From: Tuctoria greenei
Taxonomy: Eukaryota > Streptophyta > Magnoliopsida > Poales > Poaceae
Direction: 5' to 3'
Assembly: GCA_036927565.1 (NCBI GenBank)
Contig: JAYESD010000004.1
Span: 92,508,942-92,572,941, forward strand
DNA: 64,000 bases
The notes beneath the pieces were generated by a model, which searched no databases, was not told where the DNA came from, and saw nothing but the letters and a program-made list of their open reading frames with translations. Numbering within the stretch: the first letter of the stretch is position 1; each line of letters begins with the position of its first letter. Of this stretch, positions 23,483 to 34,645 are shown piece by piece. The position numbers and the translations under genes are program-made.

Positions 23483-25099
23483 TGAAAGTGCATCTAGGCA
23501 TCCCCGTGGGTTTTGGATGATTGATGATGACTATTAAGAGACTAAAGTGTTGAGCTGATCTTAAGCACAGGAATGATGGGTAAAATGGGATGAAATCCCT
23601 CAAAAAGGAAAAAGATAAAACAGGCGTCAAATGCTCAAGGGTAGAAATTAGGGTTTCTATGGAGTTGAGCTTATATGAGCTGTGTCATGTGACAGGGTGG
23701 ATGTATCATGTGCACTGAGATCATTCTAGGGGTCTCAAAGTAGTGGTTGAGAGAAACACCTAAGTGAGAAGCCTCTGTGTCCCAAGGACGGACTAGTCTG
23801 GCCGGGCAGACCAGTTTGAGACGGACCAAACGTCTTTGGAGTGATTCTTAGTGAATTTAGAGCTAAGTCCCAAAAGACCGGACTTGTCCGTTTTTGGACA
23901 GACCAATGCTCTTTGGACAGGTTTGGACTTATCCGTTTGGGTACGAACTAGTCCATTTGAGACTTAGTGAGATAAATAGAGAGAACCCTAGAGGGCTGCA
24001 CTAGTCCGCCCCCTGTGGCCGGACTAGTCTGAGCCTACCTAGATGAGTCGGTTTTGGGACGGACTAAACCCTTCGGTCCTACTTCGGACTAGTCGTTTTG
24101 AACCGGACTAGTACGTTGTCTAGTGACCGTTTGAATTTGGAAATTTGGCGGGTAGCATGACGATCGTCGCACAGTGCAGCGGTTGTTGGGACCTGACCAG
24201 AGGTCAGTGGTTCCATTGGGCCAGACTAGTCCGGGGCCAGAGGCCGGACTAGTCTGCCCTTCTGCTGAGGTCAGCAGATGGGGCTCGGGACCCCTTTGAA
24301 AAGGGGACCAGAAGGGGCTCAGGAAACCTGTAAAAAGGGGACCCCGACCTCATTTGAAGTAGTCTTGAACTCTAGTGCCGCCACAAGTGACCTAGAGCCA
24401 TCCAAAGCATTCAGCTCGTCCTACTAGACCTCTAACACCAAATCTTGAAGAGATTATGGTTTGGGGAGGAGAGTGAAGGAAGATCATCGCGCTTTGGCTC
24501 TCGGATTGATCTCTTGCACATTGTGTTGTGTTTTGTGGCTTGTGTGAGTTGAGCTTCGTGTGCTCCTCGTTGTATTGATTTTTGGGAGCCTCAACATGTG
24601 AGCAGCCCCAATCAAACTTTGTGATTACCCATTGATATAGTGGAAACGAAGCCAGCCATTGTGGTGGCTTGGTAAGAGAAGGGTCAAGTGAGACCCAGTC
24701 CTTGTGTGGACTTCTCAACGTGGATGTAGGCTTCTTCGTGGAGTTGAACCACGGGATAAATCTTGTTTCACTTGTCTTTACTTTTCATGATCACTAGTAT
24801 TGCTATTGGGGTTCATATTGTTCATATAGCTCTTCACATTTGATCATTGTTAAAATCTTGTAATCTATGTGCTTAAACCTTCCAATCTTAGTTGTACTAA
24901 TTTACTATACATTGTTTACATCTTGGTTGAACTTAAATTCTGCAAATAACTTGTCAAAACCAAGTTTTTAGGTTTTCACCCTGTGCTGAGCGGACTAGTC
25001 TGGCCCTGTCCAGACAAGTCCAACCTCAGGAGTTTAATCTCGTTTAATTAAGCCTTTTCAGGTCTTATTGCCTATTCACCCCCCCTCTAGGCGACTTCA
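23483..25099 (+). repeat. 3' LTR of Copia A
   Basis: It starts TGAAAGTGC and ends GGCGACTTCA (one T fewer than the 5' LTR). The GGACTAGTCC array is at about 23788-24260 and the downstream pair at about 24988-25024. A 34-bp tandem duplication (24276-24309, 24310-24343) covers the promoter site, where the two TATA equivalents read TTTGAAAA and TGTAAAAA. Confidence 0.92.
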
Positions 25100-25104
25100 C
25101 TTGG

Positions 25105-25862
25105 GACCATGCAGCCACGTCCATGCACTCGATGCACACATGCAAACATCTTCCAACGACGTCCACGATACCTTCATATGCATTGTTTTTTATTCAAACA
25201 TGTTATACAGCCTCCCGATCAACTCAACCACAATTCCTCCCGAACTTGGTTGTTGAACCTCATCTTCTCATTAAGACTAGTTCAATCGATCCTTTCACCA
25301 GCCTTTTCTTGAACTCAAGCAACACCAACAAATGAATAAACAACCAGTACTTCCGAGCACAAGCCCTCTACTTGACCAACTTTAGTTCCGGAACCACAAC
25401 ACCTTACGTGACCACCTCACATAAGCATGTTGCAAAACATAGCAAATTGATATCAGCCATAACCACCAATACACACAAAAACTTAGTAAAAGAATGCTAA
25501 GCAAACTTTCCATAAGTGTAAAGCAAGTATGAACCATTACAAGATAAAAGCAGAACAATTGCAATTTAGCACCGGACCTTGCCAAAGCTATCCAAACCTT
25601 GAGCTTGAGCTTACCAAAGCTAGCACGACCTAGCACCGGAGCTAACCAAAGCTAGTTAGACCTAGAGAAAGAAGTTGGACCTAGCCAAAACAAGTCAGAC
25701 TTTATGTCGGACCTTGCCGGATCTAGCCAAAACAAGGCGGACCTATCGTCGAACCTTGTAGGAGCTCGGATCAAGAGTCAGACCTTGTTGAGACATGTGT
25801 TTTGGTAGTGTTCAAAACTTTTATTGTCATATTCTATGTATTCAGTACACATAGGTCTCATA
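25105..25862. repeat. Solo LTR of Copia family B (copy B1), right part
   Basis: It resumes B1 after Copia A: GACCATGCAGCCACG here follows on from TCATCACGC at about 1255, exactly as in copy B2 near 4590-4610. It ends AGGTCTCATA, with CA changed to TA. The degenerate CGGAGCT array is at about 25569-25790. The GATTA duplication follows. Confidence 0.85.
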
Positions 25863-25867
25863 GATTA

Positions 25868-26405
25868 CTTATACAACGACATCTTCAACATATCCCACAG
25901 TCCAAACTGCTCATTTGGATATGCTCCTCTTATCATGTGTTTGATTAAGAAGGTTTTAGGCTTAGAATTTGCAAAGCACGTCAAGCATAGAGCTCTCCAT
26001 CATCATATTCCTCCTCCCACGCCGAAGATTGGCGGAGCCTCGAGGATAGGTACCTCTTTTGTGCCTTCTTCTCCTTCTCCTCCAGCTCTCGTCGCTCCCT
26101 CCTCCTCCGGCAACCTTGCGAGTGCCACATTGATGTTTCATAAGTCAGTCTTCACCTTGTGTCGGAAAGCAGAAGTGAAGGCTCACAAGACCGCAGAGAA
26201 GCACGACAAGTACCTTTGCAAGCTTTGCGAGAAGGCGGACATTCCTATGTCACTGGAGGCCTTCGAGGATGAAGACATCACACCCTTTGTTGAGCTCTCG
26301 GAGGCGGAGGCAGAACTCTTTGGTGGTGGGGGTGGTCCCTCTAGCACCGCTCCTGCTACTGAGGAAGTTGATGATGATGACGGCGAAGACAATGCTCAAG
26401 ATTAG
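25868..26405 (+). pseudogene. Third gene of Copia C, C-terminal part
   Basis: Reading resumes after the solo LTR as LYNDIFNIS and runs open to the stop at 26405. Visible parts are a basic His-rich stretch, a Pro/Ser-rich linker, a helical segment with CRKAEVKAHKTAEKHDKYL and CEKADIPMSL, and an acidic tail with poly-Gly and poly-Asp. Element A has matching CQKAEV, CDKLDIPMS and ITPF strings, so the helix and the acidic tail are conserved features. Function unknown. Confidence 0.7.
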
Positions 26406-26975
26406 GACGATGAAGAAACGGAAAGCGACCGAAATCGTTGAGATACGAGCGAGAGCGATGATGAGTAGATTTAGGCTCACTCTTCTCCCTTACTCTTTTT
26501 CCTTTTTGGTGTATTGATGCAAAAGAGGCAGAGACTAATGGACCGGGCTATGTTTTTACAATCTGGGTTGTAATGTTAACTTTTCTTACTCATTCTTATC
26601 TGGTTTGTAATGACATTATCACTATTCTATCACTCTATATTATGTGAATCTTATTGTCTGTTTTGTCATGTTGATTCTATTGAATATCATTCTGGTCAAA
26701 TATGTGTGATGATGCTAAATTAAAATTTGAGATGCATGCTTCACTTCATCTATCACATCTCAACACTTGCATCACAAGTAGGCACACCACCATAACACAC
26801 GAATGTATAAGCCTCCCATAGACTTCATTCTACTGCATCAAAACTATTGCAAATATTCCATGCACACATTTAGGGGGAGATCCTTATACACGTATATGTT
26901 ATGAAAATCAACTCAATTATATCTTTTATCAAAAACTTCAATGTGTTGTCATCAAATCACCAAAAAGGGGGAGAT
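26406..26975 (+). other. Copia C 3' untranslated tract and polypurine tract
   Basis: It is non-coding, parallel in layout to 23113-23482, with TTTAGGGGGAGA near 26870 and the terminal polypurine tract AAAAAGGGGGAGAT (26962-26975) abutting the LTR. Confidence 0.75.
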
Positions 26976-28600
26976 TGAAAGTGCATCTAGGCCAATCCTT
27001 GTGAGTTTTGATGATTAATGACAACACTTAAGGGAAAATGAGCTTTGCAAGTGTAAGCACAGGTGATTGAAAGATGGACGACATTGGATAACTCAAAAAG
27101 GAAAAAGAGAAGAAAAATGCAAAGAACTCAAAGAATGGAATTTGGGCTTTTAAATTCTTTGTGTCGAGTTTAGCTACTTAGCTTGAGTGTGTTCAATGAG
27201 TCAAAGGGTTGAGAAACTCCTAAGAGCTCATAGTCAGAGCTAGACTAGGTTGAAAGATTAGTTGAGGCAGCCCTAAGGATAGGGCCAGACTTGTACAGTC
27301 TTGAAGGCCGGACTAGGTCGGCCACATTGGACTGATCCGATGTTAGGCGGACCAAGAGTCTCTGTATGAGTTCGGACTTGTTCTTGTGGGGACGAACTAG
27401 TCTGTGGTGAGTTTGTCTGTGTCCTTCCAAGACTAAGTCCTAGGGGACCGGACTAGTACGCCTTGGGGGCCAGACTAGTCCGCTCCGACAACAAGTCCGT
27501 CTTTGTCTGAAAAAGTAGTTCCTGACCGAGATTGGACTAGTCCATTGCTTGAAAGACTAGTCCACTGAGGACTTGGAGGTGGCTGCTGGGACTAAGTCCT
27601 GGACAGCCGGACTTGTCTTCCCTTCAGGGCCAGACTAGTTTGGTGTGCCAGACTGGTCCGTTTAACCAAAACAAACAGTTCTGTGTGAGATCGGACTAGT
27701 CTGTGGTTTAGTGACCATTTGAATTCAAAAGGTGGTGGGGCACTTTGTGGTTGGTCAAGGGTGACATCACTAGTCCCCACAAGCCGGACTAGTCCGCACT
27801 TTTTCTGGTGGCAACAGCTACTTGTCGGGGTCCTTATAAAAAGGGATCCCCCAGCCTGCAAAGGACCACTCTCGAACCCTATCACCGCCACAACCATCCT
27901 GGAGCCATCTTAGCCCTCTCTCAACCATTCTTGGAGTCCTAAAAGCAATTCTTGCGGATTTGTGAGTTGTGGAAGAGGGGAGAGAAGGGTTTGCTTGATC
28001 TTGAGCTTTTGGTTGATTCTCTCGGTTTGACTAATTGATTTGAATTTGTGTGGGTGTTGATCTTCGATCATTTTGAGTAGTAAACTTGTGGGAGCCTCAG
28101 GTTGTGAGTTGCCACAGAGATTTGGTGATTACCCTTGTGATTTATTGGAAGAGTAGCCAGCCATCGTGGTGGCTAAGTGAGGAAAGGGTTGAGTGAAACC
28201 CTTCCTTTCTTGGGCATCCTCAACGTGGATGTAGGCTCTGTAGTGGGGTTGAAACACGGGATAAATCCTGCATCTTGTGTCTTTGATTTGACTTCCTCGT
28301 TCTTTGCTAGATCAAGTTAGGGCCACTTACATTCTCCGTCTCAATCTTGTGATCAGACTCGATCTAGTTACTTTTACTTCGTGCACACCATCTACTAGAT
28401 TGCTAGGTTCATACACTTTACGTTTCATCAAGTTAAGCCTTTTAGATAGCATAAATATCTCACCTTTCGTCAAGTTTGTCATCCTGACCGGACAGTCTGC
28501 CCCCAGGCCAGACTTGTCCGCACTCTGTAATTTGATTAGTTTTTATTGAGTTAAATTTCAGGTTAACCACCTATTCACTGCCCCCTCTAGGCAACTTTCA
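26976..28600 (+). repeat. 3' LTR of Copia C
   Basis: It starts TGAAAGTGCATCTAGGC and ends AGGCAACTTTCA. A GGACTAGTCC-type array lies at about 27285-27700 and 27783-27796, and a motif near the 3' end at about 28487-28520. The TATA box is TATAAAAA at 27835-27842. The body is diverged from the LTRs of A, so this is a sister lineage. Confidence 0.9.
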
Positions 28601-29055
28601 GTATTTTTTAAGATGGATCTTTGGTCCAGATATCATCAAATTAAATTCGGACGGAAGATATACCGAAGACGGCATTCTCAACAGCATATGGACTATATGT
28701 ATATCTCGTTATGTCATTTGGTCTCGCCAACGCTCGGCCCACTTCATGTACCTCATGAACTCAGTGTTCATACCGGAGTTGGATAAGTTCATCGTGGTCT
28801 TCATCAACGACATCTTGGTTTATTCCAAATGGGAGGAAGAACACATTGAACACTTGCATATTGTGCTCCAACGATTTCGAGAACATAAGCTCTATGCAAA
28901 TATCAGAAAGTGTGAATTTTGGATCAGTCAAGTGCCATTCTTGGGACACGTTATTTCAGCTGAAGGCATTACTGTGGACCCAAGTAAACTTATTCAAGTG
29001 CTGAAATGGCAATCTCCTAAGTCCGTACATGAAGTCGGAAGCTTCCTTGTTTAGC
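28601..29055 (+). pseudogene. gypsy1 reverse transcriptase, C-terminal half
   Basis: The reading starts inside RT (KMDLWSRYHQIKF, with frame shifts) and continues at 28746 as YLMNSVFIPELDKFIVVFINDILVYSK. The catalytic pair normally reads FIDDIL; here it is FINDIL, so the first Asp is replaced by Asn. REHKLYANIRKCEFW and FLGHVISAEGI follow. It ends at a stop at 29053-29055. The upstream palm is lost to the Copia C insertion. Confidence 0.9.
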
Positions 29056-29580
29056 GGGTTACTATTGGAGGTTCATTCCAAACTTCTTGAAAATTGCTAA
29101 ACCAATGACGGAGCTGTTGAATAAAGGTACCAAATATATTTGGAGTGAACCATGTGAGAAGGCGTTTCAAACATTTGTGAAGCATCTCACAACAGCCCCG
29201 GTTTTAGCTCAATCGGATATGATGAAACCATTCGATTTTTATTGTGATGCTTCTGACATCGGTCTTGGCTGTGTTCTTATGCAAGAAGGACGTGTGGTCG
29301 CTTATCGATCACGGCAGCTCAACAATCATCAAAGGAATTATCTGACTCACGACTTGGAGCTAACTACCGTGGTGCTTGCTCTAAAAATGTGGATGCATTA
29401 TTTGCTTGGAAATCTGGATCTCCTCTACACCGACCACAAAAGTTTGAAATATATCTTCACTCAGAAGGAGTTAAACATAAGGCAGTGAAGGTGGTTAGAA
29501 TCGATCAAGGATTATTAGATTGACATTCACTATCATCTAGCAAAGCTAATGTGGTTGCCGATGCGCTTAGCCGCAAGTCT
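29056..29580 (+). pseudogene. gypsy1 RNase H
   Basis: The RT thumb/connection (YWRFIPNFLKIAKPMTELL) leads into RNase H: FDFYCDASDIGLGCVLMQ with the first catalytic Asp, YRSRQLNNHQRNYLTHDLEL with the Glu-equivalent region, LYTDHKSLKYIF, then VVADALSRK ending the domain. A stop at 29487 and a shift near 29500-29550 break the frame. Confidence 0.9.
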
Positions 29581-31130
29581 CATGTCAATAATTTTACAAT
29601 CACACCTATGGAAGAGGAAGAACCGAGTCTATACTTGGTTCCATATGGAGCTTTAAAGAATCTTTCTCTCATTCCCAAAATCCAAGGTGAGATTATTGAA
29701 GCTCAAAAGAAGGACAAGGGTATGTCTCACATACTCAAGAGAATGGACAGAAGTGAGATGAAGTGCTTTCGAAGAGAATAGCATGGTGCTCTATGGTTCA
29801 AAAATCGAATTGTAGTGCCACGTGACATGGAACTTTGAAAGATAATTTTGGACGAGGCTCACTTGTCCAAATATTCTATTCATCTGAGCTTCAATAAAAT
29901 GTATCAATACTTGAATACTAAGTTTTGGTGGACATGGATGAAACGTGAGATTGCTAAGTACGTATCCAAGTGTGATACGTGTCGGCAAGTGAAGGCCGAA
30001 CATGTGAAGAAAGCGAGACAGCTGCAACCGCTGAATATTCCGGCATGTAAATGGGAGGATGTGACTATGGATTTCATCGTCGGATTGCCAGTCACATTTC
30101 GGAAACATGATTCGATTTGGGTAATAGTCAACCTACTAACCAAATGAGCACACTTCATTCAGGTAAATGTCGGATTCAATGCCAAGAAGTATGCAGAGTT
30201 GTACATAACAAGAATCGTGTGCCTACATGGCATTCCTCGCACGATTATTTCAGATCGAGGCTCGCTGTTCGTTGCTCGTTTCTGGGAGCAGCTGCATGCC
30301 TCATTGGGTACTAAACTGATTAGAAGCTCCGCATATCACCCGCAGACCAATGGACAAACTGAGCGGGTGAATTAAGTACTTGAAGACATGTTACACGCAT
30401 GTGCCATCCACCACGGTAAAAATTGATGATCATTCACCATTGGTGGAATTCTCGTACAAGAGTGGTTATCAAGCGAGTATCAAGATGGCACCATATGAAG
30501 CCCTCTATGGACAAAAATGTCGCACCCCGCTGAATTGTTGCGAGTCCGGCGAAAGTGTGACATTCAGGATTGATCTAGTCAACGAAACCGAGGAACAAGT
30601 TCGGATCATTCAAGCGAACTTGAGAGCGGCTCCATCTCGACAGAAGAATTATGTGGACAAGCAGCATCGCCCGCTGCAGTTCAATGTCGGAGATTACGTA
30701 TACCTCCGTGAGTCTCTGATAAAAAGAATTCACCGGTTCTGAGTAAAAGGAAAGCTAGCTCCCCGATTTATCGGTCCGTTTGCTATCACGGAGAAGTGTG
30801 GACCTGTGGCTTATAGATTGGAACTGCCGGCATCACTTGCTGGTATTCATGACATTTTCCACGTATCTCAGCTCCGGAAATGACTCAAGTTCTCAGCTGC
30901 AGTCAATACCGATGAAATCAGCGAGTTACAACCGGATCTCACATACTCTGAACATTTGGTTCAGATTCTCAATGAGAAGGCTCAAACAACGTGGAACCAC
31001 ACGCTGTGATTTTATAAAATGTTACGGAGCAACCATACCGCTGAAGAAGTGACATGGGAATCCGAAGAATAAATCCGCTCCAACTATCCTGATTTCTTGA
31101 CTTCTCAAATCCGGTAATTTCTCTCGTACT
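29581..31130 (+). pseudogene. gypsy1 integrase and chromodomain remnant
   Basis: The zinc region (LDEAHLSKYSIHLSFNKMY, CDTCRQVKAEH) precedes the core: DFIVGLPVTF with first Asp, TIISDRGSLFVARFW with second Asp, and SAYHPQTNGQTERVN with the Glu. A C-terminal domain (YEALYGQKCRTPL, NVGDYVYLR) follows in shifted frames. A degraded chromodomain (HLVQILNEK, AEEVTWESEE) lies at about 30945-31115. Stops occur throughout (for example 29779, 30147, 30375, 30426). The integrase chromodomain would target heterochromatin. Confidence 0.85.
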
Positions 31131-31181
31131 TTCGTCTCTTCATTGTAATCTCGGGACAAGATTTCTTTAAGGGGGGGGGAA

Positions 31182-34023
31182 TATAAAAGCCCTAAATTTT
31201 AGTTGATCATCTCATCTAGGAGACCTAAGTTTAGAAAAGAAATCAAAATAGCAAGTGCCAAAAATCAAATCATTTCAAACCTATCGGAGGGAATTCAAAA
31301 TTTAAACTTAGCTACCGTTCAAACTTGAACAAAATACAAATCTGAGTTAACCATTATATTCATAATAATTCAAATAGTCTCTCTGCAAACTTTCGTATTT
31401 TTTGAAGCAGGTTTGCTTTTTAATTCAGTGTCTACATTGAATTCCATCCTTATTTGAATTCAAATCCGAATGAAATTGAGTCAAATCAGTTATGTGAGTT
31501 CTGAACCAAATTCTCCATATTCAATTTGGCCTCCCCACAAATATCTAGCAATTTTGGAATAAATTAGGTGAGGGAAATTGACTGTCCAGAGAGTAGATGA
31601 GGATGAGCAGCAGTGGGACCCCCCTGTCATGGACTCTTCCTCTGTTTCCTCTGTTGCTTCTCAGTGTGACAGCGCACACAATTGCATGGCCAGCAGCTGC
31701 TTGCTTGCCAGCTTCTCGAATCAATCCCAACTGCAATCCACAAGTTCTGACATTTCCCAGCTCATCCTTATATCTTTCCAAACAGCAGAGGCAAAACACT
31801 TTACTCTGCTTCACCCAGGAACTCAACACCACCGTGCTTGTTCTTTTCTGACCCAAATCAAGTAAGAACAATTCGTTCCAATCATTTTTCTTTATCTCTA
31901 CTTCTTCACAGACCTCTTGCGAAGCTGTTTGATCGGATTTTGCGCAGCTCGAGCATCCTCGGAGCTCCCCTTTGTGAATTTCGGGCCGCCGGCACTCTAA
32001 TCCTCCGTTGCCGCCTCTCTGCACCCCGTGGCACTGACGATATAGACCGATTCACGAGCTGCTTCCAAAAGCAGAAAGAAGCGCCTGTCTACCCTCGTGC
32101 TCAAGGTGAAAACCCCATCCCTTTTCATTCCTCCTCAAAGTAGAAATTCCAGTTTTTGTCTTGGCCAAGTAGAAACGATGATGCTAGGTTTCTGTCTAAA
32201 TTTGCTTTCGCTCAGAGCCCTCGCTTAATCTAGTTATAGAATAGATTCTACACGTCCTCATGCACTTTCCTGAGAAAGAACAAAAGGGAATCATCGAACA
32301 ACCAAGCAGTGCCACGCATTTTCCATCTGTCCTCAATATCAGAGCACCTCACCGGCGCAATTCTAGTTCCGAAGCGCTGCAACCACTTTGGCACCCTCTC
32401 CCAAGTTCTCTATGTTCTCAGGAGCATTTTGGAGGTCTTCCCGTGCAAAATGGTGAACCGTAGGGCCCAATCGATATTGCCAGAACCATAGGTTCCGCCG
32501 CCGCCGTCGGGTGCCTGTTTCCGGCCACCTATCGCCACCACTGAGTTTCCCATCGATTTTTAGGTGGGGGCGGTGAGTCTAGGAGTCCGAGATAACCTAG
32601 GTCGGGCTGCAGCGTCACGCTGCCACCGTCCGCCGTCGGGCGCCGCCCAAGCGCCGGCTCCAGCCTGGATCTGGTGCGACACTGGGATCCAATGTGGCTA
32701 CATCCCAGATCCGTGTGGCCCCATGTGGTTTAATTCCTATTGGATGATTTTAAACCCGTGGGCCCAGCCAATAATTCGAACTTTCCAATTGGAATTTAAT
32801 ATTAGATTTTGCTCCAACTTTGAAAATCAATTTCTCTTAGCATAATTGACCAAAAATTGTCAAATAAATTTTCTTAGAACCTGGATGATTTATACTTTCA
32901 TGGGCACTTGGATATGTATGAAAATCCCTTATTTTTCCTCAAAAATTCCATGAAGAAAAATGCTCTTGGAATTAATTCCTGATGCTTCATCCATTCAAAA
33001 ATACCCAAACTTGGCCAGATCATTCCAAATAGTTCCCTTGAGTTCCAGTAATAGTTTCAACTCCGTTGATTTGATTTAAATAGCCAAATTATGTTTCCAA
33101 TGTGTATGTACCTGAAAATTCCAAAATGTCATCTCACAGTAGAATGCTTAGAAAATTATGAAAACAATTTGTTGAGTCACTCTTGACCTCTTATAAACAG
33201 AACACCAACTTTTGTCCATGTTAAAGTCCCATATTTCCCATGAAAATTCTGGGAAGTGTTTAACTTCATTAAATTTTAGACAATAGAGACTTCCATGAAC
33301 TTAGCCCAGTTTTAGCAAGAACCTCATTCATATCACCTAGTGTCTACTGTAAAATTTCCACAACCAGTGGTCATTATTTGTTATACTTAACTATGTTTCC
33401 ATTCAGCTATGCTATAGTATCACTATTGAATCACATTGTATATTATTTGCATATCGAATAGTTGCCGAGCTCGAGGAGACCCCGGAGCCACTGGAAGTCA
33501 TCAACCCCGTGACTAACTTTAACCCCATCATGCTGCCAGGCAAGCCCCAGTTTGCATTTAATAGTGTTTTGAATTTTTATTTGTATCACACTATATGGTT
33601 TAGCATGTATTGTGCATTTGGTCCAGGTTTTCTTGGAGTATCCAACTTGCATGACCAGAACAACCATGAGAGCAAGGTAGTTGGTTATGTACTTGATGTG
33701 TCCATGCTATGCTTAATGTTATAGTTGTTTCGGTAGAAGTCCGATAGTTGGAATCTACTCGTGAGTTCATGATTTTGGTTCACACGGGATTAGTCGAGTG
33801 TGATATTCACCATTTGCATAAATATGAGACCGGGCATGGAGTAGGAACAGCAGGACATAGGGGCCAGTGAGTTGTAGTTGTGCCTGTGTCAGTCAAGGAC
33901 CGATCCGTGTGCGGCCCTGTTGAGCAAGTTTGAATGTACCGAAGGCATACTGGATATATGGGACCTAGTAAACCGATGTTACTTGTTCACCTTAGCATCG
34001 AGGCATAACCCACAGCCTTATAG
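31182..34023 (+). repeat. gypsy1 3' LTR, truncated on the right
   Basis: A polypurine tract (CTTTAAGGGGGGGGGA, about 31165-31180) is followed by an LTR that probably starts TATAAAAGCCC (TG changed to TA). A GC-rich leader at about 31580-32700 produces spurious reading frames on both strands. Blocks at about 33640-33995 match the LTR at 50903-55918 on the opposite strand (for example GTTGGAATCTACTCG). CACTA insertion at 34024 removes the end. TTATATCTT at 31768-31776 is a weak TATA candidate. Confidence 0.72.
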
Positions 34024-34039
34024 CACTACTACAATAAGC

Positions 34040-34450
34040 CTCATTTCAGACGGCTCCAAACATATTATCACATGTGGTTTCTTAAACCGCCTAAAACGAA
34101 GAGCTTGGGATAATATGCAATTTCACAGGCGGAAAAGTGAAATCACCTATAATAATGGTATTATTACAGGCGGTTCTTTACTTACGACTAGCCGCCTATG
34201 AGGACACATTATCGCAGGATGGTCGTACAGTATATGTAACCGCCTATAATAATTATGTTATCACAGGCGGATCTTTACCTATGACAAGCCGCCTGTAGAG
34301 ACAATGTATCGCAGCCGGTTTGTACCATAATAGCAACCGCCTGTGATAATGGAGTTATCACAGGTTGTTCTTTACCTATTTCTAGCCGCCCGTGATAATA
34401 TAATTTCACAGACAGGTCCTAGCTATAGGTAAAGAACCGCCTGTGATAAA
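34040..34450. repeat. CACTA 1 left subterminal repeats
   Basis: There are several direct and inverted copies of ACAGGCGGTTCTTTAC and AACCGCCTGTGATAA. Such arrays are the binding sites for CACTA-encoded TNPA/TNP1 proteins in known elements. Adjacent inverted copies can pair as hairpins. Confidence 0.75.
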
Positions 34451-34645
34451 GTATACCCTCTGCAGTACTACCTATTGTTATTTCTAATTTCTAGGTCAAT
34501 TCAATATAATCACACAAGTCAACAATATAATCACAAAAGTAAACAATATAATCACAGAAGTCATCTCACAGAAGTCAATTTCACTAAAATAATATACATA
34601 TGTACAAGTTACACATACAAATCATCTCATAGTTTACAAGTTCCA

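Larger units (their letters stand above)
1261..25099 (+). mobile_element. Copia element A with third gene, hosting two family-B insertions
   Basis: This is a nearly complete but mutated LTR/Copia element. It has a 5' LTR (1261-2815), tRNA-Met primer site, gag, protease, integrase, reverse transcriptase, RNase H, a third gene, a polypurine tract and a 3' LTR (23483-25099). It is flanked by the perfect 5-bp duplication CTTGG (1256-1260 and 25100-25104). Without the solo LTR (3683-5536) and the complete B element (10978-21228) it is about 11.7 kb, a normal size for SIRE/Maximus-like Copia. The domain order PR-IN-RT-RH establishes Copia. All coding parts carry stops or frameshifts, so it is not autonomous now. 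Confidence 0.93.
1..28600 (+). mobile_element. Copia element C, outermost of the nest, 5' part outside window
   Basis: This is the right end of an LTR/Copia retrotransposon whose LTR, gag and pol lie to the left of the window. The recognisable parts are its third 3' gene (1-340 and 25868-26405), an untranslated tract with a polypurine tract, and a complete 3' LTR (26976-28600). The gene is split by a family-B solo LTR, which is split in turn by Copia element A. The LTR starts TGAAAGTGCATCTAGGC and ends CTAGGCAACTTTCA, matching A at both ends, so A and C are one family but diverged. C sits inside the reverse transcriptase of gypsy1. The right target duplication would be GTATT (28601-28605); its partner is outside the window. 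Confidence 0.85.
28601..34023 (+). mobile_element. Ty3/gypsy chromovirus gypsy1, 3' part
   Basis: This is the 3' portion of a gypsy element cut in RT by Copia C on the left and in its 3' LTR by CACTA on the right. The order RT, RNase H, integrase, chromodomain remnant, polypurine tract, LTR is that of chromoviruses (Tekay/Del-like). The LTR shares recognisable blocks with the large non-autonomous element at 50903, so the two are related. Confidence 0.88.

Noticed and set aside
31545..32143. Overlapping reading frames on both strands
   Set aside because: The stretch is within the gypsy1 LTR leader. Both strands are open because of base composition, and there is no motif.
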